Assembly (NCBI GenBank): GCA_947476695.1 | Contig: CANJRD010000025.1 | Location: forward strand, 1-46,241 | Reading direction: 5' to 3' | DNA length: 46,241 bases | DNA from: Rhodospirillaceae bacterium | GTDB taxonomy: Bacteria; Pseudomonadota; Alphaproteobacteria; Rhodospirillales; Rhodospirillaceae | Shown here: one piece after another, positions 1-8,089 of the stretch | How the letters are laid out: every line of letters begins with the position of its first letter | Position numbering within the stretch: the first letter of the stretch is position 1 | Notes under the pieces: model-generated | Seen by the model: only the letters and a program-made list of their open reading frames with translations | The model's database searches: none | Told to the model about the DNA's origin: nothing | Position numbers and translations under genes: made by a program

Positions 1-602
1 CAGCGATAGGTGCGCCCCGGGATGATCACGCGGATCGGCGGCTTCTGCTTCATCATGGTGCGGATCTGCACCGGCGACGTATGCGTGCGCAGCAGATAGC
101 GGTTCCCGTCCGCGTCCGGCGGCAGGAAGAACGTGTCGTGCATCTCGCGCGCCGGATGGCCGGGCGGGAAATTCAGCGCGGTGAAATTGTGGAAGTCGTC
201 TTCGATGTCCGGACCTTCCGCGACCTCGAAGCCCATCACGCCGAAGATGGCGGTGAGTTCCTCGATCGTCTGGCTGATCGGATGCAACGACCCTTTCGCC
301 TCCGGACGTATCGGCAGCGTGACGTCGATGGTCTCTTTCGCCAGGCGCGCATCGAGCGCGGACGACTCCAGCACCTGCTTGCGCTGATCGAGCGCGGCGG
401 CGACTTCGTCCTTCAGCTGATTGAGCCTCTGGCCGAACGCCTTGCGCGCTTCGGGATCCATGGCGCCGAGGTCTTTCATCAACCCCGTGATGCGGCCCTT
501 CTTGCCTAGCGCGTCGACGCGCACCGTTTCCAGTGCTGCGCCGTCGGCGGCGGCGGCAACGGCGCCGATCAGTTCCGTGCGGAGAGAGTCGATCGTATCC
601 AT
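1..602 (-). CDS. pheS: Phenylalanyl-tRNA synthetase alpha subunit, N-terminal part (cut by window edge)
   Basis: Charges tRNA-Phe as the catalytic subunit of the cytoplasmic alpha2beta2 enzyme. The minus-strand frame opens at an ATG (600-602) and stays open for 200 codons to the window edge, so the C-terminal half is missing. The N-terminal coiled-coil tRNA-binding region is followed by the class II core entry with the phrases [47 protein letters not shown] and PGRTYR, all typical of PheS. It follows rplT on the same strand with a gap of 100 bases that holds two hairpins (see the terminator entry), and pheT would be expected beyond base 1. Identity is certain; only the 3' part is unseen. Confidence 0.97.
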   Translation of the reverse strand, partial: MDTIDSLRTELIGAVAAAADGAALETVRVDALGKKGRITGLMKDLGAMDPEARKAFGQRLNQLKDEVAAALDQRKQVLESSALDARLAKETIDVTLPIRPEAKGSLHPISQTIEELTAIFGVMGFEVAEGPDIEDDFHNFTALNFPPGHPAREMHDTFFLPPDADGNRYLLRTHTSPVQIRTMMKQKPPIRVIIPGRTYR

Positions 603-631
603 AACCGTCCTTAGCGAATCAGCCTGCGCGG

Positions 632-702
632 CAAAACAAAAGGGGCTGCCTCGTGCAGGCCGCCCCTTCCGTTTGTCGTTGCTGGAAAATCCCTGGAGGG
701 AT
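632..702 (-). terminator. Two tandem hairpins between rplT and pheS (terminator or attenuator)
   Basis: Read on the minus strand after the rplT stop, a 6-bp stem ATCCCT/AGGGAT with a 2-base loop and TTTT after it comes first (about 686-702). A second hairpin with a 7-bp outer stem AAGGGGC/GCCCCTT (640-646 and 662-668) is followed by TTTTGTTTT (complement of 632-640). Both look like intrinsic terminators, yet pheS follows in the same direction with no obvious promoter between. Partial termination or attenuation of pheST is therefore likely. I found no Phe-rich leader peptide start codon here. Confidence 0.65.
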
Positions 703-1059
703 TTAGCCGAGAGCGGACTGGGCCTGCTTGACCAGACCTTCGAAGGTCGCCGGCTCCTTCAGCGCGATGTCGGCCAGGACCTTACGGTCCAGCTCGATAC
801 CGGCCTTCTTGAGCCCGTTCATAAACACCGAGTACGTGAGCCCGAAGGCGCGCACGCCGGCATTGATGCGCACGATCCAAAGCGCGCGATAGGTGCGCTT
901 CTTGGTGCGACGGTCGCGGTAAGCGTAGGCCAGGCCCTTCTGAAGGCGAAGGCTGGCAACCTTGTAGGCCTTGGAATTACGACCCCGGAAGCCTTTGGCT
1001 TGCTCGAGGACTTTCTTGTGGCGGGCGTGCTTGGTGACGCCGCGTTTGACGCGTGACAT
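703..1059 (-). CDS. rplT: 50S ribosomal protein L20
   Basis: Binds 23S rRNA early in large-subunit assembly. The protein is 118 residues, the normal family length, starting [20 protein letters not shown] and continuing with the L20 phrases [29 protein letters not shown] and [13 protein letters not shown]. The gene lies 19 bases after rpmI and upstream of pheS on the same strand, the standard rpmI-rplT-pheST order. In other bacteria L20 represses its own operon by binding a leader; a leader with two stems is present here ahead of rpmI. Confidence 0.99.
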   Translation of the reverse strand: MSRVKRGVTKHARHKKVLEQAKGFRGRNSKAYKVASLRLQKGLAYAYRDRRTKKRTYRALWIVRINAGVRAFGLTYSVFMNGLKKAGIELDRKVLADIALKEPATFEGLVKQAQSALG

Positions 1060-1078
1060 ATGCGGAGCTCCTTAGATC

Positions 1079-1282
1079 TTACGGACGGCCGTAGGGGAGG
1101 AAGCGCTTGACGATGATGCCGTCCGGCTTCGCGAGGACCATGGCCCCACGCGACGTACGCTTCATCTTCTTGCCCTTCGCACCGAGGCAGTGGCGCTTGT
1201 AGGCCGCACCCGCCTTAACCTTGCCGGTCGCGGTAATCCGGAACCGCTTTTTGGCAGCACTCTTCGTCTTCATCTTGGGCAT
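1079..1282 (-). CDS. rpmI: 50S ribosomal protein L35
   Basis: Small basic large-subunit protein of 67 residues, starting [20 protein letters not shown] and containing [16 protein letters not shown]. This is the standard L35 pattern and length. The ATG at 1280-1282 has AAGGA eight bases upstream on the minus strand. It is the first gene of the rpmI-rplT-pheS run and has a recognisable promoter about 150 bases upstream, which leaves a structured leader of about 140 nt. Confidence 0.99.
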   Translation of the reverse strand: MPKMKTKSAAKKRFRITATGKVKAGAAYKRHCLGAKGKKMKRTSRGAMVLAKPDGIIVKRFLPYGRP

Positions 1283-1329
1283 TTTCTGGGTCCTTCTGGC
1301 TGGACGTTAAACAGGCGGGAGGCATGCCC

Positions 1330-1392
1330 AAAGGTCTGATATCATTGACCTTTTAGCCCCGTCGCCTGAGGTCTCAGCCGTAGCCAAGACCT
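1330..1392 (-). promoter_or_regulatory. Structured 5' leader of rpmI-rplT (two hairpins)
   Basis: The minus-strand leader between the proposed promoter and the rpmI ATG contains two perfect stems: AGGTCT/AGACCT (1369-1374 with 1387-1392) and AAAGGTC/GACCTTT (1330-1336 with 1347-1353). In enterobacteria and Bacillus the equivalent leader is bound by L20 or regulated by attenuation. By analogy this could be an L20 autoregulation site, but that is inference; only the stems are seen. Confidence 0.45.
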
Positions 1393-1428
1393 TGAATTCA
1401 CGCGAGTCTTCCCCCGCGCGAAGGCGGG

Positions 1429-1457
1429 CTTATACCTGCGGGGGACCGGAAAGGCAA
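1429..1457 (-). promoter_or_regulatory. Sigma-70-type promoter for rpmI-rplT
   Basis: On the minus strand TTGCCT (1452-1457) is followed after exactly 17 bases by TATAAG (1429-1434). This is a good match to the housekeeping consensus, pointing toward rpmI, with a predicted start near 1422. It lies just upstream of, and divergent from, the GNAT gene that starts at 1477. Confidence 0.6.
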
Positions 1458-1476
1458 GGAACAGGGGGTTTTACCG

Positions 1477-1926
1477 GTGCAAATGACCATTCGGGCCTAT
1501 GAGCCGGCGGACCTCGGGGCGGTGGCGGTGATTTGGCTGTCTGGCTGGGAATCGACCGGGGTCATGGCGCCCGGGACCAGCGGGACGGTCACCGATCTCG
1601 CCAAGCGCCTTCCGGTGGAGATCGCAGGCGGCTGGGCAGTCTATGTCGCCGACGTGGGCGGTGAGGTGGTGGGCTTCTGCGCGCTCGCGGGCGACAAGCT
1701 GAAGCAACTGTTCGTCACCCCGATCTACCAGGGGCGCGGTCTGGGCAAGGCGCTGCTCGACTTCGTCAAACAGGCACGCCCGGACGGCTTCACGTTGTCG
1801 ACGGCCGTGAACAGCCGGGCCTGGGCCTTCTACGAACGCGAGGGGCTCGTGCGCATTGGGGAGAAGGCCCATGCGCGATTCGGCTTTCCCATGTACCGCT
1901 ACGCGTGGCCGTCCCATCGCCCGTGA
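1477..1926 (+). CDS. GNAT-family N-acetyltransferase
   Basis: Predicted cytoplasmic acetyl-CoA-dependent acyltransferase of unknown substrate. The 149-residue frame begins with GTG (1477); an ATG at 1483 two codons later is equally possible. It has the single-domain GNAT fold: beta-rich N-terminus, then the acetyl-CoA loop V-T-P-x-Y-Q-G-x-G-x-G (around residues 85-95) and the C-terminal AWAFYEREGLVRIGE segment. It sits on the plus strand between the minus-strand rpmI and infC, and is followed after 55 bases by the split-barrel gene, probably co-transcribed. The substrate cannot be told from sequence. Confidence 0.88.
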   Translation: MQMTIRAYEPADLGAVAVIWLSGWESTGVMAPGTSGTVTDLAKRLPVEIAGGWAVYVADVGGEVVGFCALAGDKLKQLFVTPIYQGRGLGKALLDFVKQARPDGFTLSTAVNSRAWAFYEREGLVRIGEKAHARFGFPMYRYAWPSHRP

Positions 1927-1981
1927 GGGAACACGACTGCCGCCCGGTCCGTTGACCAAGCTCCATTACAGGAGTTTGGCC

Positions 1982-2470
1982 ATGACGAACGAAGCGGACA
2001 TCACCGAGAAACTTTGGAAAGGCATCAAGTCCGACCGGACCATCATGCTGGGCTTTGCCGACAACGCCGACGACGCGCAGCCGATGACGGCACTGTTCGA
2101 CGGCGAGCCGGGCGAAGGTCCGCTTTGGATATTCTCCTCCGTCGATGTCGACCTGGTGAAGGCGATCGAGAACGGCGGTTCCGAAGGCGTGGCGCAGTTT
2201 GTCTACAAGGGTCACGACCTGTTCGCGGCCTTGCGCGGTCGGCTGGCCATCCGCCACGACCCGGGCGTGATCGAGCGCCTGTGGAGCCCGTTCATCGCGG
2301 CTTGGTACAAAGAGGGCAAGAACGATCCGAAGCTGCGGCTGATCCGCTTCGAGCTCGATCGCGCGCATGTGTGGCTGAACGAAAATTCCACGTTCGCGGC
2401 GGTGAAGCTGCTGCTCGGGCGCGATCCGAAGCAGGACTACAAGGACAAGACCGCCGACGTTCGGCTTTAA
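1982..2470 (+). CDS. Pyridoxamine 5'-phosphate oxidase-like split-barrel protein (general stress protein 26 type)
   Basis: 162-residue protein of the FMN-binding split-barrel superfamily, probably a flavin-dependent oxidoreductase or FMN/stress protein rather than true PdxH. The start is the ATG at 1982, chosen because AGGAG lies eight bases upstream; the longer open frame from 1856 overlaps the previous gene and lacks a site. Supporting phrases are MLGFADNADDAQPMTALFDG, GPLWIFSSVDVDLVKAIENG, FVYKGHDLFAALRGRLAI and WSPFIAAWYKEG, typical of the general stress protein 26 group. A strong terminator follows at 2501-2532. The reaction is unknown. Confidence 0.85.
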   Translation: MTNEADITEKLWKGIKSDRTIMLGFADNADDAQPMTALFDGEPGEGPLWIFSSVDVDLVKAIENGGSEGVAQFVYKGHDLFAALRGRLAIRHDPGVIERLWSPFIAAWYKEGKNDPKLRLIRFELDRAHVWLNENSTFAAVKLLLGRDPKQDYKDKTADVRL

Positions 2471-2500
2471 AGAGGTGCGTCTCTGATAAGCGCGCAAAGA

Positions 2501-2532
2501 AAAACGGCGCCGGAGTGATCCGGCGCCGTTTT
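2501..2532 (+). terminator. Intrinsic terminator after the split-barrel gene
   Basis: A perfect 14-bp stem (2501-2514 with 2519-2532) around a GTGA loop, with AAAA at its base and TTTT at its 3' side. It can work in both directions and could also serve infC from the other strand. Confidence 0.88.
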
Positions 2533-2565
2533 CATTGGTTATGTTGCTGGTGCGCTTTTTAATTC

Positions 2566-2614
2566 GCGCGTGTCTTTATCGGAAAACCGGTTCCCACTTT
2601 TCCGGGACACGCGC
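2566..2614. repeat. REP-like palindromic element next to the infC stop
   Basis: The outer arms GCGCGTGTC (2566-2574) and GACACGCGC (2606-2614) are perfect 9-bp inverted copies. Inside them CGGAAAA (2580-2586) pairs with TTTTCCG (2598-2604) around CCGGTTCCCAC. The core closely resembles the short intergenic palindrome found in many copies in alphaproteobacterial genomes (GGAAAA...TTTTCC cores). The right arm ends directly at the infC stop codon. It may act as a 3' stabilising or terminating structure. Only one copy is in this window. Confidence 0.7.
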
Positions 2615-3154
2615 CTACTTCGGCGCCAGCACCATCACGATCTGACGGCCTTCGGGGCGCGGCTCGGATTCAACCTTCGCCTGCTCCTCGAAATCGCCCT
2701 TCACGCGGTTCAGCAGCGCGACGCCGATTTCCTGGTGGGCCATTTCACGGCCGCGGAAACGCAAGGTCACTTTCACCTTGTCGCCTTCCTCCAGGAAACG
2801 CTCCATCGCGCGCTTCTTCACGTCGTAATCGTGATCGTCGATGTTTGGGCGCAGTTTGATTTCTTTGACTTCGATCACCTTCTGCTTCTTGCGCGCCTCG
2901 TTCTTGCGCTTCTGTTCCTCGTATTTGAACTTGCCGATATCGAGGATTTTGCAGACGGGCGGCGCCGCATTCGGTGAGATTTCCACCAGGTCGAGGCCGG
3001 CTTCTTCAGCCGTCCTGATTGCGGTGTCGCGATCGACAACGCCGACGTTTTCACCGTCGGCGAGGATCAAGCGCACGGTGCGGGAATCGATCTGGTGATT
3101 GACGCGCGGTCCATCGCTTTTGGACGGCGGCGCCTGCTGGTCGAATCTAGCGAT
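2615..3154 (-). CDS. infC: Translation initiation factor IF-3, probable ATC start codon
   Basis: IF-3 binds the 30S subunit and proofreads start codon and initiator tRNA. Beginning at the proposed ATC (3152-3154) the protein is 179 residues, the normal size, with the hallmarks [45 protein letters not shown] and the C-terminal [17 protein letters not shown] domain. No ATG, GTG or TTG fits: AAAGGAGA lies seven bases before the ATC, while the nearest upstream in-frame start lies inside thrS. Rare AUU/AUC/AUA starts on infC are a known device by which IF-3 represses its own synthesis. The gene follows thrS by 67 bases and is presumably co-transcribed with it. Confidence 0.95.
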   Translation of the reverse strand: MARFDQQAPPSKSDGPRVNHQIDSRTVRLILADGENVGVVDRDTAIRTAEEAGLDLVEISPNAAPPVCKILDIGKFKYEEQKRKNEARKKQKVIEVKEIKLRPNIDDHDYDVKKRAMERFLEEGDKVKVTLRFRGREMAHQEIGVALLNRVKGDFEEQAKVESEPRPEGRQIVMVLAPK

Positions 3155-3221
3155 GTAGCAGTCTCCTTTTATGGTTGATCCGGAACAAATCCTGGAACGA
3201 AAACGCGATCCCTCGCCTTTG

Positions 3222-5132
3222 CTAAGGGACCGCGGATTCGCGTGTGAGGATAGCCGTTGCTTCAGACAGCGCAAGGACTTCCTGGTTGGCGCCACCCAAA
3301 CGGCGCAGCGCCACGGTACGTTCCTCGGCCTCGCGTTTGCCCACGACCACCAGCACCGGCACCTTGGCCAGGGAGTGTTCGCGAACCTTGTAGTTGATCT
3401 TCTCGTTGCGCAGGTCTGTCTCGACTCGAAGGCCGGCCGCCCGCAGGGTCTGGGCGACGTCTTCCGCGTATTCCCGCGCGTCGTCGGTGATCGTGCATAT
3501 GGTGGCCTGCACCGGCGAAAGCCACAGCGGGAACTTCCCGGCGTAGTTTTCGATCAGAATGCCAATAAAGCGCTCGAACGAGCCCAGCACGGCGCGGTGC
3601 AGCATCACCGGGGTGTGCTTGGCGCCGTCCTCGCCGACGTATTGCGCGCCGAGTCGTTCCGGCAGCACGAAGTCCGCCTGTAGCGTACCGCACTGCCAAT
3701 CGCGGCCGATGGCGTCGCGCAGCACGAATTCCAGCTTCGGGCCGTAGAACGCGCCTTCGCCGGGGTTCAGGGTCCATTCCAGACCGGCGGCGTCGGTGGC
3801 TTCCTTCAGCGCGGCCTCGGCCTTGTCCCAGGTCTCGTCCGAACCGGCGCGCACCGGCGGCCGGTCGGAGAACTTCACCTTCACGTCCTTGAAGCCGAGC
3901 GCGTCGTAGACGCCGCGCAGCAGTTCGATGAAGCGCTTGGTCTCGGCCTTCACCTGATCTTCGGTGCAGAAGATGTGCGCATCGTCCTGCACGAACGCAC
4001 GCACGCGCATCAGGCCGTGCAGCGCGCCCGAAGGCTCGTTGCGATGGCACGCGCCGAACTCCGCCATGCGCAGCGGCAGCTCGCGATAGCTGCGGATGCC
4101 TTGATTGAATATCTGGATGTGGCCGGGGCAGTTCATCGGCTTCACGGCCAGATGACGGTCCTCGGACTCCGAGGTGAACATGTTCTTGGCGCCGAACTTG
4201 TCCCAGTGGCCCGAGCGCTCCCACAGCACGCGGTCCATGATGATCGGCGTATTCACTTCGACGTAGCCGTTGGCTTCCAGGCGCTTGCGCACGAAGTTCT
4301 GCAAGCTGCGATACAGCGTCCAACCATGCGGGTGCCAGAAGATCGCGCCGCGCGCCTCTTCTTGCAGGTGGAACAGGTTCATTTCCTGGCCGAGATGGCG
4401 GTGATCGCGCTTCTCCGCCTCTTCCAGCATGGTGAGGTATTCCTTGAGCTGCTTCTCATCAGCCCAGGCGGTGCCGTAAATCCGCTGCAGCATCGCGTTC
4501 TTGGAATCGCCGCGCCAATAGGCGCCGGCCAGCTTCATCAGCTTGAACGCCTTGCCCAGCTTGCCGGTGGACGGCAGATGCGGCCCACGGCAGAGGTCGA
4601 GCCAGTTGCCCTGCTTGTAGACGCTGGTCGGCTCGCCGGCCGGGAAGCCTTCGATGAGCTGCGCTTTGTAGTGTTCGCCGGCTTTCTTGAAGTGGTTGAT
4701 CGCGTCGGTGCGATCCCACTCCTCGCGGGTGATGGGCTCGTCGCGGTCGACGATCTGGCGCATCCGCTCTTCGATCTTGGCAAGGTCGTCGGTGGTGAAC
4801 GGCTTGTCGCGCGCGAAGTCGTAGTAGAAGCCGTTCTCGATCGCCGGGCCGATGGTCACCTGGGTGTCGGGGTACAGTTCCTGTACCGCTTCGGCCATCA
4901 CGTGCGCGGCGTCGTGGCGCAGCAACTCGAGCGCGTCGGGATCCTTGCGGGTGACGATGGCCAGGTTGACGTTTTCGGTGATCGGACGCGTGAGGTCGCG
5001 CATCTCGCCATTGATCCTCACGGCCAGCGCGGCCTTCGAGAGGCCGGGGCCAATATCTGCGGCGATCTGGGCGCCGGTGACGGCGCCGTCGTACTGACGC
5101 ACGCTGCCGTCCGGCAGGGTGATGGCGACCAT
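3222..5132 (-). CDS. thrS: Threonyl-tRNA synthetase
   Basis: Charges tRNA-Thr and edits Ser-tRNA-Thr in the cytoplasm. From the ATG at 5130-5132 the protein is 636 residues, full length; an in-frame TTG at 5147 would add five residues. Domains in order: TGS domain (starts [16 protein letters not shown]), editing domain with [10 protein letters not shown] and FYYDFARD, class II catalytic core with the zinc ligand region MNCPGH, motif 2 [23 protein letters not shown] and motif 3 [12 protein letters not shown], then the anticodon-binding domain. thrS precedes infC as in many bacteria and has its own promoter at 5179-5206. Confidence 0.98.
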   Translation of the reverse strand: MVAITLPDGSVRQYDGAVTGAQIAADIGPGLSKAALAVRINGEMRDLTRPITENVNLAIVTRKDPDALELLRHDAAHVMAEAVQELYPDTQVTIGPAIENGFYYDFARDKPFTTDDLAKIEERMRQIVDRDEPITREEWDRTDAINHFKKAGEHYKAQLIEGFPAGEPTSVYKQGNWLDLCRGPHLPSTGKLGKAFKLMKLAGAYWRGDSKNAMLQRIYGTAWADEKQLKEYLTMLEEAEKRDHRHLGQEMNLFHLQEEARGAIFWHPHGWTLYRSLQNFVRKRLEANGYVEVNTPIIMDRVLWERSGHWDKFGAKNMFTSESEDRHLAVKPMNCPGHIQIFNQGIRSYRELPLRMAEFGACHRNEPSGALHGLMRVRAFVQDDAHIFCTEDQVKAETKRFIELLRGVYDALGFKDVKVKFSDRPPVRAGSDETWDKAEAALKEATDAAGLEWTLNPGEGAFYGPKLEFVLRDAIGRDWQCGTLQADFVLPERLGAQYVGEDGAKHTPVMLHRAVLGSFERFIGILIENYAGKFPLWLSPVQATICTITDDAREYAEDVAQTLRAAGLRVETDLRNEKINYKVREHSLAKVPVLVVVGKREAEERTVALRRLGGANQEVLALSEATAILTRESAVP

Positions 5133-5178
5133 AGGGAATCCGATCAAATCAAGCGGTTATGCGTATAAAAGCCGGGGG

Positions 5179-5206
5179 AATCTACGAACCCGCCCCGCGA
5201 AGTCAA
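5179..5206 (-). promoter_or_regulatory. Sigma-70-type promoter for thrS-infC
   Basis: Minus-strand TTGACT (5201-5206) and TAGATT (5179-5184) are separated by 16 bases, giving a predicted start near 5172 and a leader of about 40 nt before the thrS ATG. It lies in the short gap after the GT4 stop codon. Confidence 0.55.
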
Positions 5207-5219
5207 GGAAAGCGGGGGT

Positions 5220-6476
5220 TTACGTGGTTGCGGAGGCCGTCGCCAGGACTTCGTCGTAGACCGCGAGCGTCTTGGCGCACATCTCCGCCTTGTCGAACAA
5301 CGTTCGGGCGCGCGTGATGGCTGCGTCGGCCAACCGCACCCGCCCGTCCCGGTCGAGCGCCAGCGCATTGCCCAAAGCGTTCGCCAGGGCGGCGGCATCG
5401 CCCGGCGTGAACAACCAGCCGGTTATGCCGTCCAGGATGATTTCAGGTGTTGCGCCGTGCGCGGGGGCCACCACCGGCCGTCCCATCGCCTGCGCTTCCG
5501 CCACCACGCGGCCGAAGGCTTCGGGTCGCGTGGAGGCCGACACGACAACATCCGTGGCCATGTAGGCCGCCGGCAGGTCGTTGCAGTCGTCGACGATCTG
5601 CACGATGCCGTCGACGCCGCGCTGGGCCGCATGCGCCATGATGGCCGCGCGGTAGGCCGTGCGGCCCTGATCCTGGCCCAGCATGATGCAGCGCAGCTTG
5701 AGCGCCGGCTGGCGGCGCTTCAGCTCTGCCAGCGCGTCGATCAGCAGCATGTGGCCTTTCCACGAGGTCAGACGTCCCGGCAGCGTGATGACGCGGCCGT
5801 CGTCCGGCAGACGCCAGCGCTGCGTCAGTTGGATCAGCCGTTGCGGCGACACGCAGTTCGGATCCAGCAGCGCGGTGTCGACGCCGCGATGGATGACGCG
5901 GACGCGATCCGCGTCGATCCCGTATTCCGCGAGGATGTGGTCGCGGATGAAGGCGGAGATGGCGATCACGCGCGCGCCACGCGTCATCACGTGGTTGTAG
6001 GCTTTCTTCAGACCGAACGGCCCCAGGCCGTAGGAGCTGTGGAAGGTGGTGACGAAGGGGATGTGCGCGTCCTGCGCCGCTTTCCACGCGCTCCAGGCGG
6101 GCGCGCGGCTGCGGGCATGCACAAGATCGACGTTCTCGTCGCGGAGCACGGCGGCAAGACGTTCGACATTCTTCTTCATCGAAAACGGGTTCTTGGTGTC
6201 GAGCGGCAGCGTGATGTGTTCGGCGCCGCCGCGCGTCAGCTCGCGTACCAGCGGGCCGCCGCTGGAGGCGACCAGCGCGCGCCAGCCGGCGTTGACCTGC
6301 GCGATCGCCATGTCGATGGCGCCGCGCTCCACGCCGCCTTGCACAAGCGCCGGCAGCACCTGCAAGCAGGTGCGCACATGCGGCGCCGCGCCGCGCGACA
6401 GGCGGGGCGGGGGGGCTGCGGGTGTGTCTGGCGTATACGTCACGATGGGCGGTCTTGTATCATGCGAGCCCCACAA
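5220..6476 (-). CDS. GT4-family glycosyltransferase
   Basis: Retaining GT-B glycosyltransferase, probably acting on LPS core or another surface glycan at the inner face of the membrane. The 418-residue frame has the GT4 N-terminal glycine-rich loop (LPALVQGGVERGAIDMA), ARSRAPAW and TTFHSSYG segments, the mid-domain PGRLTSWKGHMLLIDAL (about 233-249) and the E-x7-E motif at E319 and E327 inside RPEAFGRVVAEAQAMG, followed by GRPVVAP. The start is uncertain: the upstream ATG (6476) gives a low-complexity proline/alanine-rich N-terminus; a GTG at 6443 would give 407 residues. It is divergent from the hydrolase gene. The sugar and acceptor cannot be inferred. Confidence 0.88.
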   Translation of the reverse strand: MWGSHDTRPPIVTYTPDTPAAPPPRLSRGAAPHVRTCLQVLPALVQGGVERGAIDMAIAQVNAGWRALVASSGGPLVRELTRGGAEHITLPLDTKNPFSMKKNVERLAAVLRDENVDLVHARSRAPAWSAWKAAQDAHIPFVTTFHSSYGLGPFGLKKAYNHVMTRGARVIAISAFIRDHILAEYGIDADRVRVIHRGVDTALLDPNCVSPQRLIQLTQRWRLPDDGRVITLPGRLTSWKGHMLLIDALAELKRRQPALKLRCIMLGQDQGRTAYRAAIMAHAAQRGVDGIVQIVDDCNDLPAAYMATDVVVSASTRPEAFGRVVAEAQAMGRPVVAPAHGATPEIILDGITGWLFTPGDAAALANALGNALALDRDGRVRLADAAITRARTLFDKAEMCAKTLAVYDEVLATASATT

Positions 6477-6496
6477 TACGCACGTTTTGCAAACCT

Positions 6497-7264
6497 ATGG
6501 TTCTCACGACAGGCCGGCTCCGCACGCCCGACGGCCACGACATCGCCTATGACCAGATCGCGCCCGCGCCCGGATTTAAAGGTCCCGGCGTGGTGTTCCT
6601 GCATGGCCTCGCCTCGGACCGTAAGGGGACCAAGGTCTTGGCATTGGCCGAACATTGCGCGCGCCGGGGCTGCGGCTTCCTGGCCATCGAGATGTACGGC
6701 CATGGAGAATCCACCGGCCAGTTCGTCGACGGTGGTCCCAGCCGCTGGCGCGACGACGCCGTGCTGGCGCTCGACAAGCTGACGCACGGCCCGCAGCTCG
6801 TCATCGGGTCCAGCATGGGCGGCTGGATCATGCTGTTGACGGCGCTCGCGCGGCCCGAACGCATCGCGGGCCTGATCGGCATCGCGCCGGCGCCGGACTT
6901 CACCGAAGACTTGCTGTGGGACCTGCTGGACGACGCGCGCCGCACGGAGATGTTGGCCAACGGTTTTGTCGAGCATCGTCAGGATGACGGTGTGACCGTC
7001 ATGCGCTTGAGCCTCCATTTGGTGGAGGATGGCCGCAAGAACCTGCTGCTGGGCGCACCGATTGGCATCGACGCGCCGGTCAGCTTGCTGCATGGCCAGA
7101 ACGATATCTCGGTGCCGTGGGACCGCTCGCTCAAGATCGCCACACAATTGACGTCGTCCGCCGTTCAGATCCATCTGATCAAGGACGGCGATCATCGGCT
7201 GTCGCGACCGCAGGATCTTGCCCTGTTGACCGCCGAGGTCGATCGTCTGTTGGCGGGAGCTTGA
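6497..7264 (+). CDS. Alpha/beta hydrolase (ABHD10-like)
   Basis: Serine hydrolase of 255 residues, probably a cytoplasmic carboxylesterase or thioesterase. The start is the ATG at 6497; the open frame extends 25 codons further upstream, but that part overlaps the divergent GT4 start. The catalytic triad is visible: nucleophile Ser106 in G-S-S-M-G, Asp203 in LLHGQNDISVPW and His233 in KDGDHRLSRPQD. The oxyanion-hole motif FLHGLASD lies near residue 34. The pattern resembles the short ABHD10/BAAT-like hydrolases common in alphaproteobacteria. The stop codon shares one base with the start of the TPR gene (TGATG), so the two are translationally linked. Natural substrate unknown. Confidence 0.88.
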   Translation: MVLTTGRLRTPDGHDIAYDQIAPAPGFKGPGVVFLHGLASDRKGTKVLALAEHCARRGCGFLAIEMYGHGESTGQFVDGGPSRWRDDAVLALDKLTHGPQLVIGSSMGGWIMLLTALARPERIAGLIGIAPAPDFTEDLLWDLLDDARRTEMLANGFVEHRQDDGVTVMRLSLHLVEDGRKNLLLGAPIGIDAPVSLLHGQNDISVPWDRSLKIATQLTSSAVQIHLIKDGDHRLSRPQDLALLTAEVDRLLAGA

Positions 7265-8076
7265 TGGTGTTGCGATTCATTGCGCTGTGTCTGGTATTCG
7301 CGCTGCCCGCTCTGGCGGCTGAGAAGCCTGCACCGAAAGCCGCGCCGAACCCGGCCGCGAACGCGAAAGAGCTCAAGCCGGAAGAGGGGCCGGGCAACTA
7401 CGCGCTGTGCCTGGAAACCGCGCGCGCCTATCCGCAACAAGGTCTGGAACTCGCCCGGCGCTGGCAAACGCTCGATGGCGGCGAGCCCGCCGACCACTGC
7501 CTCGCCGTGGCGCAGATCGGCGTGCGGCTCTACCACGAGGCGGCGATCGGGCTGGTGAAGCTCGGCCTCGAGTCCAAGTTCAGCCCGAGCTTGCGCGCCG
7601 GGCTTCTGGCGCAGGCGGCGCAAGCCTACAGCCTCGACGACGATCTCGAACACGCGCTCGAAGCACAGACGGCGGCGTTGAAGCTGATCCCCGTCGGCAC
7701 CCCCGCCGCCGCACCGGTTCTCGTTGATCGTGCGGTCACACAAGGCGAGCTGAAGAAATACGCCGAGGCCATCGAGGATCTCGATGCGGCGCTCGCGCTC
7801 AATCCGAAAAACGCGGAGGCGCTCGCGTTCCGGGCCAACGCGCATCGCGAGCTCAAGCAGTACGAGGCGGCCTTGAAAGATGCGAACGCGGCGCTCGCCG
7901 TCGACGCGAAAAGTACCGATGCGTTGTTGGAGCGCGGCTTGATTTTCCGCGCCACCGGCAACGCCGCCGCGGCACGCTCAGATTGGGAAGCGGTCATCGG
8001 TCTTGAGCCCGAAAGCGCCTCGGCCCGCGCGGCTAAAACGCACATCGCGCAGCTCGACGCCAAGCCCGCGCCGTAG
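7264..8076 (+). CDS. Exported tetratricopeptide-repeat protein
   Basis: 270-residue protein beginning with a clear signal peptide (MVLRFIALCLVFALPALA, cleavage expected before AEKP), then a Pro/Ala-rich linker and TPR units. The best are at about residues 155-260, with the phrases EAIEDLDAALALNPKNAEAL, YEAALKDANAALAVDAKS and AARSDWEAVIGLEPES. TPRs mediate protein-protein contacts, so this is likely a periplasmic scaffold or assembly partner. The ATG overlaps the TGA of the upstream hydrolase. It converges with the GST gene, with a gap of 13 bases. No specific partner can be inferred. Confidence 0.85.
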   Translation: MVLRFIALCLVFALPALAAEKPAPKAAPNPAANAKELKPEEGPGNYALCLETARAYPQQGLELARRWQTLDGGEPADHCLAVAQIGVRLYHEAAIGLVKLGLESKFSPSLRAGLLAQAAQAYSLDDDLEHALEAQTAALKLIPVGTPAAAPVLVDRAVTQGELKKYAEAIEDLDAALALNPKNAEALAFRANAHRELKQYEAALKDANAALAVDAKSTDALLERGLIFRATGNAAAARSDWEAVIGLEPESASARAAKTHIAQLDAKPAP

Positions 8077-8089
8077 CGCGAACGCGATC

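Noticed and set aside
3155-3295. Longer infC form starting at a conventional codon inside thrS
   Set aside because: It would overlap the thrS C-terminus, add about 47 residues with no IF-3 similarity and ignore the good ribosome-binding site before the ATC.
3975-5168. 397-codon open frame antisense to thrS
   Set aside because: Typical GC-rich shadow; ThrS on the opposite strand is unambiguous.
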